DNA from: an uncultured Lachnospiraceae bacterium
Lineage (GTDB): Bacteria > Bacillota > Clostridia > Lachnospirales > Lachnospiraceae
Reading direction: 5' to 3'
Length of the DNA stretch: 64,000 bases
Assembly: GCA_959022495.1 (NCBI GenBank)
Contig: CAUEYX010000008.1
Span: forward strand, 1-64,000
The notes below the pieces were generated by a model. It was given only the letters and a program-made list of their open reading frames with translations. It was not told the DNA's origin and ran no database searches. This document shows, piece by piece, positions 42,901-52,328 of this stretch. The stretch's first letter is position 1, and every line of letters starts with the position of its first letter. The position numbers were made by a program, and so were the translations under genes.

Positions 42901-44211
42901 TTACAGCCCATCCTTTCGTAAATCTGTCACTCTCTTTGCCTTGCCCTCGAATCTCTTCAGCGAGTTTGGAGCCACCAGGCGGATCTGCGTCGCAAGCCCT
43001 AACTGTGACTTCAGGGCACGCTGAATCCGGCCTTCCAGTTCACTCAGCTTCCCATAGCTGTCCAGCAGCCGGTCGTCGATCAGCTCAACTGTTATTGTCA
43101 TGACATCCAGCCTGTTCCTGCGCTCTACCAAAATCTCATAGTGAGGGCCGATTTCATCGATCTTTAAGAGCACTTCCTCAATCTGTGTGGGGAAGACATT
43201 GACACCGCGGATGACCAGCATATCGTCCGCACGTCCCGACAAATTCTCCATCCTGCAGGTCGTACGTCCGCATCTGCAGGGCTCATACATCAGCCTTGTC
43301 AGATCGCCGGTGCGGTATCTCACAAGGGGAAGCGCCTCTTTTCCAAGGCAGGTCACAACCAATTCTCCCAGTTCACCCGGAGGGAGCAATTCCTCTGTCT
43401 CCGGATCAATCACTTCCGGTATAAACCAGTCTTCGTTCACATGCATGCCGCACAGTTCGGTGCACTCTCCCGCAACACCCGGTCCGCACAGCTCACTCAT
43501 GCCATAGTTCTGTGTACAGACAAACTGATCTCCCCAGACCTTATGCATCTCGTCGCGCATGGGCTCGGTCATTCCCTCTCCGCCGAAGAGCCCGATATGA
43601 AGTTTCAGATCTTTGGCAGGGTCCAGGCCTCTCTTTCTCACTTCCTCCCCGAGATGCAGCGCGTAAGAGGGTGTCGCCACGAGAAGGGTTACGCCCATAT
43701 CCTGGAGGAACATGATCTGCTTGTTCGTATTTCCCGAAGACATGGGGATCACGCTTGCCCCGATCTTCTCCAGCCCCCCGTGGAGCCCCAGCGCTCCTGT
43801 AAATGTCCCGTAACCGAACGAGATCTGCGCCACGTCGTCCGCGGTCGCGCCGCCCATGCAGGCGAGCCTTGCCACGTTATTCAGCCACATGTCAAGGTCA
43901 TTTCTCGTATATCCCACTACCGTCGGTTTGCCCGTTGTCCCTGAGCTCGCATGGTAACGGACGATCTCCTTTTTATCCACCGCAAAAAGCCCGTCCGGGT
44001 AATTGTCCCTAAAATCCGCCTTATATGTAAACGGCAGCTTCTTTAAGTCGTCCAGTGTCCGGATGTCCTCCGGCTTCACTCCTGCCGCGTCCATCTTCTC
44101 ACGGTAAGGCTTTACTCTGTCATAAATATAGCGGACCGTATCCTTTAACTTCTCAAGCTGGATTGCCTCGATCTCACTTCGCGGCAGAGTCTCTTCCTTT
44201 GCCCATATCAT
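42901..44211 (-). CDS. paaK: Phenylacetate-CoA ligase family protein (second)
   Basis: A 436-residue PaaK-type ligase, first gene of the operon. The ATP loop is YHASSGTTGKPTVVGY; further blocks are QNYGMSELCGPGVAGEC and GRADDMLVIRGVNVFPTQIEE. The start at 44211 (MIWAKEETLPRSEIE) has AGGAGGTATACACA directly upstream; the longer frame would need a GTG at 44241 inside that leader. It overlaps iorA closely. In methanogens and some gut anaerobes the pair PaaK plus IorAB captures aryl acetates for aromatic amino acid synthesis; in fermenters the same enzymes can oxidise arylpyruvates. The direction here is not decided by sequence. Confidence 0.92.
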   Translation of the reverse strand: MIWAKEETLPRSEIEAIQLEKLKDTVRYIYDRVKPYREKMDAAGVKPEDIRTLDDLKKLPFTYKADFRDNYPDGLFAVDKKEIVRYHASSGTTGKPTVVGYTRNDLDMWLNNVARLACMGGATADDVAQISFGYGTFTGALGLHGGLEKIGASVIPMSSGNTNKQIMFLQDMGVTLLVATPSYALHLGEEVRKRGLDPAKDLKLHIGLFGGEGMTEPMRDEMHKVWGDQFVCTQNYGMSELCGPGVAGECTELCGMHVNEDWFIPEVIDPETEELLPPGELGELVVTCLGKEALPLVRYRTGDLTRLMYEPCRCGRTTCRMENLSGRADDMLVIRGVNVFPTQIEEVLLKIDEIGPHYEILVERRNRLDVMTITVELIDDRLLDSYGKLSELEGRIQRALKSQLGLATQIRLVAPNSLKRFEGKAKRVTDLRKDGL

Positions 44212-44274
44212 TGTGTATACCTCCTTCAATATGCCGCTCACAGGGTCTTATTCCCAAACGGCAGAACTGATAAC

Positions 44275-44303
44275 AGTATACCACATTGCTTTTTCAAGTT
44301 AAA
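44275..44303 (-). promoter_or_regulatory. Extended -10 promoter of the paaK-ior operon
   Basis: Minus strand TATACT (44280-44275) is preceded by TGG, giving an extended -10 (TGnTATACT), and by TTTAAC 17 bases upstream as a weak -35. Confidence 0.6.
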
Positions 44304-44306
44304 GTG

Positions 44307-44663
44307 CTAAATCAGTTTTTCTTCCCAATCTTTTACACGGAACCCGGTCAGAACATTCGCTCCGTCTACAAGGATCGGACGTTTTACCAGCATACCGTCT
44401 GAAGCCAGGAGTGCAATCTGTTCCTCCTCGGTCATAGATGGCAGCTTGTCCTTTAATTTCATCTCTTTATATAGGTTCCCGCTGGTATTGAAAAACCGTT
44501 TCAGGGGAAGCCCGCTCTTTTCCCACCATTCTTTCAGTTCATCCGCTGTGGGATTGTCTGTTTTAATATCCCGCGTTTCATACTCCAGTCCTTTTTCTTC
44601 CAGCCATTTCTTTGCTTTCATACATGTGCTGCATTTCGGATAACACACAAATAACATCTTCAT
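44307..44663 (-). CDS. ArsC/Spx-family thioredoxin-fold protein
   Basis: About 118 residues, start MKMLFVCYPKCSTCMKAKKWL at 44663 with AAAGGAAAGGTGG ahead. The N-terminal C-S-T-C motif (CSTCMKA) and the RDIKTDNPTADELKEWW and RPILVDGANVLTGFR blocks identify the ArsC/Spx/YffB group. It is probably a thiol reductase or regulator-like protein (the YffB/Spx subgroup), rather than a true arsenate reductase, since no ars genes are near. It ends about 25 bases before the promoter of the ligase operon. Confidence 0.85.
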   Translation of the reverse strand: MKMLFVCYPKCSTCMKAKKWLEEKGLEYETRDIKTDNPTADELKEWWEKSGLPLKRFFNTSGNLYKEMKLKDKLPSMTEEEQIALLASDGMLVKRPILVDGANVLTGFRVKDWEEKLI

Positions 44664-44823
44664 TTCCACCTTTCCTTTCACAAAAACGATTCGAAAACAT
44701 CCACTGCTATCTTAACATACAATTCCCCCAGCTGCTACCCGTGAATCCTGCCTGCAGCACATTTCCGCTTCCTATATTTCATCCTGCTTTCAAATAAATA
44801 CACCGCTGCCGCGTTTTCGCATA

Positions 44824-44851
44824 TTGCTAATTTCTCCTTTTATGTTAGAAT
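44824..44851 (+). promoter_or_regulatory. Possible promoter of the flavodiiron gene
   Basis: TTGCTA (44824-44829), 16 bases, TAGAAT (44846-44851). The leader of about 100 bases includes AGAGACG near its start and CGTCTCT near 44896, which could fold into a stem. The region 44682-44961 holds nothing else I can identify. Confidence 0.5.
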
Positions 44852-44961
44852 AGAGACGTCTTAAGATTTTGTCTGACCGTGCACGCGTATCCGTCTCTGG
44901 CATCACTGTTCAGGACGTACATGGGCAATTTTACACGGTCATTTCATAAGGAGGAATTATC

Positions 44962-46164
44962 ATGCACTGTTTTAGAAAAGTAACTGAAGATCTGTACTGG
45001 GTCGGCGGAAGCGACCGGAGGCTGGAGCTGTTCGAGAATATCTTTCCGCTCACCAAAGGTGTTTCCTACAATTCTTACCTGCTCCTGGATGAAAAAACCG
45101 TCCTCTTCGACACCGCGGACCATGCTATTGGACACCAGTTCCTCGAGAATGTACAAGCCGCACTGGACGGACGCAGCCTGGATTACCTTGTAGTCAATCA
45201 TATGGAACCGGATCACTGCGCCATGATCGAAGATCTTGTTCTTCGTTATCCGGATATAAAAATTATAGGAAACGCGAAAACATTTCCCATGATCAGCCAA
45301 TTCTTTGATTTCGACTTAGACAGCAGGACCGTCACTGTAAAAGAGGGGGATACCTTCTCCTGTGGAAAGCACACGCTTCATTTCGTCATGGCGCCCATGG
45401 TGCATTGGCCGGAGGCGATGATGACTTACGATGAGACGGACAAAATTCTTTTCTCCGCCGATGCGTTCGGAACCTTCGGGGCACTGAACGGAAACATCTT
45501 TAATGATGAAATTGATTTTGACAGAGACTGGCTTGACGAGGCGCGCCGCTATTATACAAACATCGTGGGAAAATACGGCATGCAGGTACAGAACGTCCTA
45601 AAGAAAGCCGCCGGGCTGGATATCCGTGTTATCTGCCCTCTTCATGGTCCTATCTGGCGTACGGATCTTGACTACATAATCGGAAAATATGATCTCTGGA
45701 GCAGATATGAGCCGGAGGAAAAGGGCGTTATGATCGCCTATGCATCGATGTACGGCAATACAGAGAACATGGCCGAGATCTTTGCCGCTTCTCTCGCGGA
45801 GGCAGGCGTTAAAAAGATACGGATGCACAACATCTCCAAGACCCATATTTCGGAACTGATCGCTGACAGCTTTAAATACAGCCACATTGTCCTCGCGGCT
45901 CCGACTTACAACAACGGGATCTATCCTCTCATGGAGCATTATCTGGAGGACATGAAAGCCCTTGCGCTTCAGAACCGTACAGCAGCAATCCTCGGGAACG
46001 GCACTTGGGCGCCTCAGTCTACAAAACTGATGGCCGCAAAGCTCAATGAGATGAAAAATATGCGCCTGCTGGAAGCTTCTGTGACGATTAAATCCACTGT
46101 CAAAAATTCCCAGAGAGAAGAAATTGAATCTCTTGCAGGACAAATTGCCGAAGAAGTGTTATAA
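44962..46164 (+). CDS. Flavodiiron protein (FprA-type O2/NO reductase)
   Basis: A 400-residue oxygen or nitric-oxide scavenger of anaerobes. The N-terminal metallo-beta-lactamase domain holds a di-iron site: NHMEPDHCAMIE (His, Glu, Asp), the His of MVHWPEAMMTY, the Asp of LFSADAFGTFG and the His of CPLHGPIWR. The C-terminal flavodoxin domain (about 255-400) has the FMN loop YASMYGNTENMAE. There is no rubredoxin domain, so electrons come from a separate carrier. SD AAGGAGGAATTATC. It is followed by a kinase-like gene 42 bases downstream. Confidence 0.95.
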   Translation: MHCFRKVTEDLYWVGGSDRRLELFENIFPLTKGVSYNSYLLLDEKTVLFDTADHAIGHQFLENVQAALDGRSLDYLVVNHMEPDHCAMIEDLVLRYPDIKIIGNAKTFPMISQFFDFDLDSRTVTVKEGDTFSCGKHTLHFVMAPMVHWPEAMMTYDETDKILFSADAFGTFGALNGNIFNDEIDFDRDWLDEARRYYTNIVGKYGMQVQNVLKKAAGLDIRVICPLHGPIWRTDLDYIIGKYDLWSRYEPEEKGVMIAYASMYGNTENMAEIFAASLAEAGVKKIRMHNISKTHISELIADSFKYSHIVLAAPTYNNGIYPLMEHYLEDMKALALQNRTAAILGNGTWAPQSTKLMAAKLNEMKNMRLLEASVTIKSTVKNSQREEIESLAGQIAEEVL

Positions 46165-46206
46165 TATCACTTATCTCACATTTAAATTTACGAAGGAGGA
46201 GTTCTT

Positions 46207-46692
46207 ATGAAATTAGTTATCACCATGAGCCGACGTTTCGGAACCGGAGCAAGCATCATCGCAAAAGAACTTTCCGAACGTCTCGATATTCCTGTATACG
46301 ACAAGGCGTACATCGAGGAACAGCTTCATGACCATATGTATGAGAGCGAGGCAGAAGCCATCCGCAGGCTGGCGGAGAAGCCCTGCATTATCTTAGGCCG
46401 CTGCGCTTCCGATATCTTAAAAGATCGGATGAACGTGTTAAACATCTTCGTCTGCGCGGACAAGGAAGACCGCATCCACAGGATCATGGGAAAATATGAT
46501 CTTGGCTATGATGAGGCGAAAGAAAAGGTAGAGACAAACGATGAAGAACGTGCCTCCTACTATTATGAACATACCGGGAAAACATGGGGTGATGTCAATG
46601 ATTATCACATGATCCTTGACACCTCCGAGCTGGGTGTTGAAAACTGTGCGGATATCCTGATGCACTACTTTGAGAAATGTGAATATATCTAA
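46207..46692 (+). CDS. Cytidylate-kinase-like protein
   Basis: A 161-residue P-loop-type protein of the cytidylate_kin2 family, start MKLVITMSRRFGTGASIIAKELSERL. The loop RRFGTGAS stands where a Walker A is expected, and RLAEKPCIILGRCASDIL is the family's second signature. It is shorter than the usual roughly 200 residues, by a missing insert after DKAYIEEQ. The substrate is uncertain; true CMP kinase (cmk) is a different, larger protein. It forms a two-gene unit with the flavodiiron gene; SD GAAGGAGGAGTTCTT. Confidence 0.8.
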   Translation: MKLVITMSRRFGTGASIIAKELSERLDIPVYDKAYIEEQLHDHMYESEAEAIRRLAEKPCIILGRCASDILKDRMNVLNIFVCADKEDRIHRIMGKYDLGYDEAKEKVETNDEERASYYYEHTGKTWGDVNDYHMILDTSELGVENCADILMHYFEKCEYI

Positions 46693-46759
46693 ACTACAGC
46701 TTTTTCTTATATTAACCAGAGTTAAAATGTAATTTTCATCTTTACTCTTTATAAGGTCT

Positions 46760-46808
46760 AAAAGCCTTACCAGTTCAGACGAATCTCTGAAACCTGGTAA
46801 GGCTTTTT
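46760..46808. terminator. Bidirectional terminator after the kinase-like gene
   Basis: AAAAGCCTTACCAG (46760-46773) pairs exactly with CTGGTAAGGCTTTT (46794-46807), with T-runs on both strands. It separates this plus-strand unit from the convergent lipoprotein gene. Confidence 0.88.
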
Positions 46809-46850
46809 ATGATCAATATATCTTGTTATACTGCGCTCTGTTCTAATCTT

Positions 46851-48005
46851 TTATTCCGCAGTATCTGTCCCTGCTGTGTCTGCGCCTCCATCTTCAGCAG
46901 CTGCCTCATCTGCGGAATCCTCTGAGCCGTCCTCCGCCGTGCCCTCATCTGTTGTTCCATCCTCAGACGTCTCCTCCTCAGAAGTGATGATCGTCACGCC
47001 GGTGTCAGCAAAATCTACCTTTTTCCATACCTTTTCATTGACCTTAATATCTGTGTCATCTCTCCATTCTTCAAGCAGGGAATCATACTGATCCTGTTTT
47101 CTCTGTTCGATGATATTGGTCTTCTCCTGATCTGTTGCCTCCCGGTCAAGCAGACTGGTTAGTTTCGCCACATAGAGACCGGAATCTGTCTCCACAACGT
47201 CTGTCATATCCCCTTCCGCTCCAAGGGCGTCCGCTGCCGCCACCAGGTCCGTATTCGGGGACGTGCTCTCAGAATCAAATGTACCTGTCTGTACTTCCAC
47301 TCCCAGTTCTTCCGCGACTGCCGCCAGGTCCTCTCCACCTCTCACTCTGTCCACAAGACTCTGGGCGGATGTCTTAAGATTCTCTTTCTCCTCGTCCGTC
47401 AGCTCTGTGGAATTACCGGAATCATCGGTCGTCGTATAGGAGAAATACACATACTGCATACTCTTCTGCGCTGCCTCTTCATCTGATACTTCCTCATCCA
47501 CACCTTCTCTCATCTTGCTGTCCATCTTGTACTGGATGGCGGAGAGCTCAAGAAATTTCTCAATATGCTTCTGATAGCCTGATACAATCTCTTTTGCCTC
47601 ATCCGTGTTATCTTCGCTGAACTTCGCCGCCGCATCTTCAATCGCCTTCTGTTCATCATCAGACAACGTCACCTCATAATCCGAAGCGTGCTGGGAAATG
47701 ATATATAAATCCTCCAATGTCTCTATAATACTGTCTTTCATGGACTCTTCGTAGGTCATATCGTCACCTGCATCCTGAGTCCACATATCCTCTGCAGTCA
47801 TCCCCATCATGCTGGCATAATAAGTCTCATACTGCCCCTGCATCATCCTGGCATAAAAATTTGCCACTCCAAGCGTGATCTCCTCATCTCCCACTGTCGC
47901 CACGACAGCATCTGTATCGATCGAGCCGCTGCATCCTGTCACGGACATTGCCGCCAACATTCCTGCCGCTGTCAGGACAGCCGCCTTTTTTCCAAACTGT
48001 ACCAT
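46851..48005 (-). CDS. PrsA/SurA-like foldase lipoprotein
   Basis: A 384-residue extracytoplasmic lipoprotein. Residues 1-25 are a lipoprotein signal with lipobox SVTGCSGS. Next come a SurA-N-like helical region (TVGDEEITLGVANFYARMM) and a parvulin-like segment (about 170-290, including VRGGEDLAAVAEELGVEVQTGTF). The tail from about residue 340 is a low-complexity run rich in E, D, T, A and S. The rotamase core looks degenerate, so chaperone activity is more likely than isomerase activity (inference). It is 174 bases downstream of mfd on the same strand. SD GAGGAGGCTCATT. Confidence 0.85.
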   Translation of the reverse strand: MVQFGKKAAVLTAAGMLAAMSVTGCSGSIDTDAVVATVGDEEITLGVANFYARMMQGQYETYYASMMGMTAEDMWTQDAGDDMTYEESMKDSIIETLEDLYIISQHASDYEVTLSDDEQKAIEDAAAKFSEDNTDEAKEIVSGYQKHIEKFLELSAIQYKMDSKMREGVDEEVSDEEAAQKSMQYVYFSYTTTDDSGNSTELTDEEKENLKTSAQSLVDRVRGGEDLAAVAEELGVEVQTGTFDSESTSPNTDLVAAADALGAEGDMTDVVETDSGLYVAKLTSLLDREATDQEKTNIIEQRKQDQYDSLLEEWRDDTDIKVNEKVWKKVDFADTGVTIITSEEETSEDGTTDEGTAEDGSEDSADEAAAEDGGADTAGTDTAE

Positions 48006-48179
48006 AATGAGCCTCCTCTTTTCTCTCAGTATCCTGCGCCCGCATCTCCCAGGGCGTCAGGGCGGGCATCTTTCTTATGTATCCCGCATACACTGATACA
48101 TTATATCGTGTTTTACAAAAAGTAACAAGTCCGAATCACAAAATGTTTACAAACACAGCTGTAACCTCGGCCGAACCGT

Positions 48180-51100
48180 TTATTTCAGGGAACCGATATC
48201 CTCCAGTATCCCCCTCAGCATCTCAAGGACATCCTCCCCTTTTTCTTTGCCGCTCCTGCCCTTTTTCCGGTACAGAAAATACGGCGGCTCTTCCGCCTTA
48301 AATATCAGATTGTTTCTATAAGACTGTAAAAGACCGGGGATTCTGTGGGGATCAATTTTCGCCTTCTCGTACATTGTAAACTTAAAGTCCTGCCCTTTCT
48401 GCTCAACCGCCGTTACATACACCGAGTGTGCCAGACTTTTAAGCGCCGCGATATGGAGCAGCTGCTGTACCTTTTTGGGGATATCGCCAAAGCGGTCGAT
48501 CAGCTCTTCCATCATATCATCCATCTCTTCTTCATTCTCAATCGCCGCAATTCTTTTATAGATATCCAGCTTCTGATACTCATTTTTAATATAGGATTCT
48601 GGGATGTAGGCGTCAATATTCAGATCAACTGACGTGCTGAAGCTCTCTTCCTCTTCCCCGCCCTTTAATCGGACCACCGCTTCATTAAGCATCTTACAGT
48701 AAAGATCATACCCCACCGCCTCCATATGCCCGCTCTGGGCTTCCCCGAGCAGATTGCCCGCGCCCCGGATCTCTAAGTCACGCATGGCGATCTTAATGCC
48801 GGACCCCAGGTCGGTAAATTCCCGTATCGCCGCCAGCCTCTTCTCCGCCACTTCTTTTAAAAGTTTATCTCTTCTGTATAAAAGGAAGGCATACGCCATG
48901 CGGCTGGAGCGTCCCACGCGCCCCCGGAGCTGGTAGAGCTGGGATAATCCGAACCGGTCCGCATCCTGGATAATCATCGTATTTGCATTGGAGATATCCA
49001 GCCCGGTCTCTATAATCGTGGTGGACACAAGCACATCAATGTCCCCGTTAATAAAATCATACATGATATCTTCCAGTTCCCGTTCCTTCATCTGACCATG
49101 GGCAAATGCCACATTGGCCTCAGGTACAAGCTGCTGGATCTTTCCCGCCACATCGGCAATGTCCGTGACCCGGTTGTACACATAGTAGATCTGACCGCCT
49201 CTTGCCAGTTCTCTCGTAATCGCTTCCCGCACCATCTCATCATTATATTCCATGACATAGGTCTGGATCGGCATCCGGTCATGCGGCGCTTCCTCAAGGA
49301 CACTCATGTCCCTGATCCCGATCAGGCTCATGTGGAGCGTTCTTGGGATTGGGGTGGCTGTGAGAGTGAGGACATCAATATTTTCTTTGAGTTTCTTGAT
49401 CTTCTCTTTATGTGCCACGCCAAAACGCTGTTCCTCATCGATAATCAAAAGGCCCAGATCCTTAAACAGCACATCTTTCGACAGTACGCGGTGGGTGCCG
49501 ATCACGATATCCACCATGCCCCTTTTTAAATCTTCCACTGTCTTTTTCTGCTGATAAGATGTGCGGAACCTGCACAGCAGGTCAATGCGCACCGGGAAAT
49601 CTTTCAGCCGCTGTACAAATGTATTATAATGCTGCTGTGCCAGGATCGTGGTAGGCACCAGATACACCACCTGTTTTCCCTCCTGTACAGCCTTAAACGC
49701 AGCCCGGATGGCAATCTCGGTTTTCCCATACCCCACGTCCCCGCAGATCAGCCGGTCCATGATCTTTGTACTCTCCATGTCATGTTTGGTATCTTCAATG
49801 GCCTGGATCTGGTCCTCTGTCTCCTCAAATGGGAACATTTCCTCAAATTCTTTCTGCCAGACCGTATCCGGACCATAGACAAACCCTTCCGAACGCTGCC
49901 GCGCCGCGTACAGTTTCACCAGATCCTCCGCCACGCTCTGGACCGCCTTTTTGACCTGGCTCTTTGTCTTTCCCCACTGAAGGGTCCCCAGTTTGTTAAG
50001 CCTTGGCTTTTTTGCGTCCGCCCCGGCATACTTCTGGATCAGGTCCATCTGTGCTGCCGGGATATAGAGAACGCCGCCCTCCGCGTAGGAGATCTTCATA
50101 TAATCTTTGATTACTTTATCCACCTCAATCTTCTCAATCCCCTGGTATACACCGATTCCATGATTCTCGTGGACAACATAATCCCCCGGTTTCAGCTCCG
50201 CAAAATCCTGGATCTTCTGACCTTCATATCTTCTGCGGCGTTTTTTCTTTTTCTTCCTGCCGAAAATATCTGTCTCGGAGATCACCATGAATTTGAGCAT
50301 GGGATACTCATACCCCTGAGCCGCATACCCGCAGGATACCATGATTTCTCCCGGATTTACCGTGCGCTCCATATCCTCACTGTAAAAACTGCTCAGGTCA
50401 TAATCCCTTAAATCCTCGGCAAGACGCTTCGCCCTTGTTCTTGACGCGGACAGCAGGACCACACGGTATCCCTCCCGCTTCAGCCGCTTTAAATCACGGG
50501 TCAGGAGTTCGAAACTATTATTGTAGGGATTCACTCCTTTCGCCTGGAGGCTGTACGCCTTACGCACCTGGAAGATGCCGCACCTGGACTCCAGGGTCGT
50601 AGCGGCAATGCTGCTGTACTGGTTCATTCTGCCGATGATCTCTTTTGTCTGGAATACTTTCAGTCTGTCCTGCACACTCTCCTCCATCCCGGAATCAATC
50701 CGGCTCTCCCGGCTGTGGAAATATTCCTGCTCCACCTCTTCCGCCATTTCCTGGAGCCGCTGTGGTTCATCCAGGAAAAGAAGGCTCTTCTCCCGCGGAA
50801 AATAGGCGAGAAATGAGACCGTCTTAAGCCCGTCCCGCCAGTTCTCCGATGCGGGATACACTGTGACACTGCTTAGATTCTCTACTGAGCGCTGGCTCTC
50901 CACATCAAAACTACGGATCGAATCCACCTCATCCCCCCACAGCTCAATGCGCACCGGCAGCTCCTCTGTCAGCGGAAAAATATCTACAATTCCGCCGCGC
51001 ACCGCGAACTGGCCCGGACCTTCGATCTGGCTCTCCCTCTCATACCCCATGGATGCAAGCCTTTCTACGAATTCCGTCAGATCCATCACGTCCCCGCCTG

Positions 51101-51527
51101 ATACGCGGATTCGCTCTCTTCGAATCTCGTCCGGGCCGGGCAGCCCGTCCAGAAACGCGTCCATAGTAGTGATCACTGTGACAGATCTTCCCTCTTCCCG
51201 CTCGATCAGCGCCCTCAACACCTGCATCCGCTGGTCTGTGAGCACCTTGCCCTTAATATCCGCATAGTAAAAAAGAAGGTCCCTGGCCGGGTACAGGTAG
51301 ACCTCATCCGTGAAAATCCGGTACTCTTCATATGCCTTTTTTGCTTTTTCTTCACTGGAAAAAGCGATGACCCTGTAATCACAGCCATCGCCCAGTGCAT
51401 ACATCAAATGGACTTTCTGGGAATTTGTACATCCCGAAACCTGTATGACGCCCTTTCCTTTTTTTCTCTCTCTTAATATGTCCTGATAATCCGCAAGTTC
51501 TGTCAGCGGCGCAAGTAATGCCTGCAT
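48180..51527 (-). CDS. mfd: Transcription-repair coupling factor
   Basis: A 1115-residue DNA translocase that removes stalled RNA polymerase and recruits UvrA. Order: UvrB-like N-terminal domains; RNA-polymerase-interacting domain (around 440-510, PGDYVVHENHGIGVYQG); RecG-like helicase with Walker A CGDVGYGKTEIAIRAA and a DEEQ box IIDEEQRFGV; motif VI in LYQLRGRVGRSSRMAYAFL; and a C-terminal TRCF domain. Its stop and the start codon of its partner are close: it begins two bases after the pth stop, so the pair is co-transcribed, a very common order in Firmicutes. No frameshift was seen across the long frame. Confidence 0.97.
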   Translation of the reverse strand: MQALLAPLTELADYQDILRERKKGKGVIQVSGCTNSQKVHLMYALGDGCDYRVIAFSSEEKAKKAYEEYRIFTDEVYLYPARDLLFYYADIKGKVLTDQRMQVLRALIEREEGRSVTVITTMDAFLDGLPGPDEIRRERIRVSGGDVMDLTEFVERLASMGYERESQIEGPGQFAVRGGIVDIFPLTEELPVRIELWGDEVDSIRSFDVESQRSVENLSSVTVYPASENWRDGLKTVSFLAYFPREKSLLFLDEPQRLQEMAEEVEQEYFHSRESRIDSGMEESVQDRLKVFQTKEIIGRMNQYSSIAATTLESRCGIFQVRKAYSLQAKGVNPYNNSFELLTRDLKRLKREGYRVVLLSASRTRAKRLAEDLRDYDLSSFYSEDMERTVNPGEIMVSCGYAAQGYEYPMLKFMVISETDIFGRKKKKKRRRRYEGQKIQDFAELKPGDYVVHENHGIGVYQGIEKIEVDKVIKDYMKISYAEGGVLYIPAAQMDLIQKYAGADAKKPRLNKLGTLQWGKTKSQVKKAVQSVAEDLVKLYAARQRSEGFVYGPDTVWQKEFEEMFPFEETEDQIQAIEDTKHDMESTKIMDRLICGDVGYGKTEIAIRAAFKAVQEGKQVVYLVPTTILAQQHYNTFVQRLKDFPVRIDLLCRFRTSYQQKKTVEDLKRGMVDIVIGTHRVLSKDVLFKDLGLLIIDEEQRFGVAHKEKIKKLKENIDVLTLTATPIPRTLHMSLIGIRDMSVLEEAPHDRMPIQTYVMEYNDEMVREAITRELARGGQIYYVYNRVTDIADVAGKIQQLVPEANVAFAHGQMKERELEDIMYDFINGDIDVLVSTTIIETGLDISNANTMIIQDADRFGLSQLYQLRGRVGRSSRMAYAFLLYRRDKLLKEVAEKRLAAIREFTDLGSGIKIAMRDLEIRGAGNLLGEAQSGHMEAVGYDLYCKMLNEAVVRLKGGEEEESFSTSVDLNIDAYIPESYIKNEYQKLDIYKRIAAIENEEEMDDMMEELIDRFGDIPKKVQQLLHIAALKSLAHSVYVTAVEQKGQDFKFTMYEKAKIDPHRIPGLLQSYRNNLIFKAEEPPYFLYRKKGRSGKEKGEDVLEMLRGILEDIGSLK

Positions 51528-51529
51528 GA

Positions 51530-52111
51530 TTATGCTTCTTCCTTCTTTCTGCGGTTATATTCATTCATCGCCTCATTGAGCTGCCCTGATACGATCAGCT
51601 CTGCCGCATGGACCGCCTTGTGATATCCTTCCTCCATCATCTCCCTCTCTGCCTTAGAGAAATGGCCGAGAACATAGTCCGCAAGGTCGTACCCTTTTGG
51701 CTTTTCCCCCACTCCCACCTTGATCCGCGGGAACACCTGTGTTCCCAGATGGGAAATGATGCTTTTCATCCCGTTATGTCCGCCTGCGCTGCCTTTTGCC
51801 CGGATGCGCAGCTGACCCACATCCAGGCTGATATCGTCATAGATCACAAGCAGTTCATTTTCCCCATCTATTTTATAATAATCCGCGAGACTCCGGATAC
51901 TCTCCCCGCTTAAATTCATATATGTCTGGGGTTTTGCCAGGATTACTTTCTGCCCGGCAATGATGCCTTTCCCGATATACGCCCGGTGTTTCTTCCCATC
52001 CACTGCTATATTATATTTATCCGCGATCCTGTCTATTACATCAAAGCCGGCATTATGGCGGGTACCTTCATACTGCCTGTCCGGATTTCCAAGTCCTGCT
52101 ATGATAAACAT
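51530..52111 (-). CDS. pth: Peptidyl-tRNA hydrolase
   Basis: About 193 residues. It frees tRNA from peptidyl-tRNAs dropped by the ribosome. The start MFIIAGLGNPDRQYEGTRHNAGF at 52111 fits the family; the frame runs open to 52201 but those 30 residues have no counterpart. Catalytic residues: Asn in GLGNP, His in TRHNAGF, Asp in DDISLDVGQLRIR, and the GSAGGHNGMKSI loop. GGAGG lies 13 bases upstream, slightly far. It leads the pth-mfd unit from a good promoter. Confidence 0.95.
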   Translation of the reverse strand: MFIIAGLGNPDRQYEGTRHNAGFDVIDRIADKYNIAVDGKKHRAYIGKGIIAGQKVILAKPQTYMNLSGESIRSLADYYKIDGENELLVIYDDISLDVGQLRIRAKGSAGGHNGMKSIISHLGTQVFPRIKVGVGEKPKGYDLADYVLGHFSKAEREMMEEGYHKAVHAAELIVSGQLNEAMNEYNRRKKEEA

Positions 52112-52204
52112 TTCTGTCAGCCATCCTCCCTCTGCGATTCTGCGGCATGCCATTCTTCCGCGCCTGTCTGTCCCAGGCTTCTCCCTGTTTCTGCCGTACA
52201 AGCT

Positions 52205-52233
52205 ATTTTACAGCATCCGCTCCCTTTTGTCAC
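52205..52233 (-). promoter_or_regulatory. Promoter of pth-mfd
   Basis: Minus strand GTGACA (52233-52228), 17 bases, TAAAAT (52210-52205). Confidence 0.7.
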
Positions 52234-52328
52234 GCAATGGTTATGAATATTTTCCTTTTACTGGTCATACACTTATAAAAAACGGACCGCCGTAAAACCG
52301 GCAGCCGGATCGACCGGGAGGTAACTCT

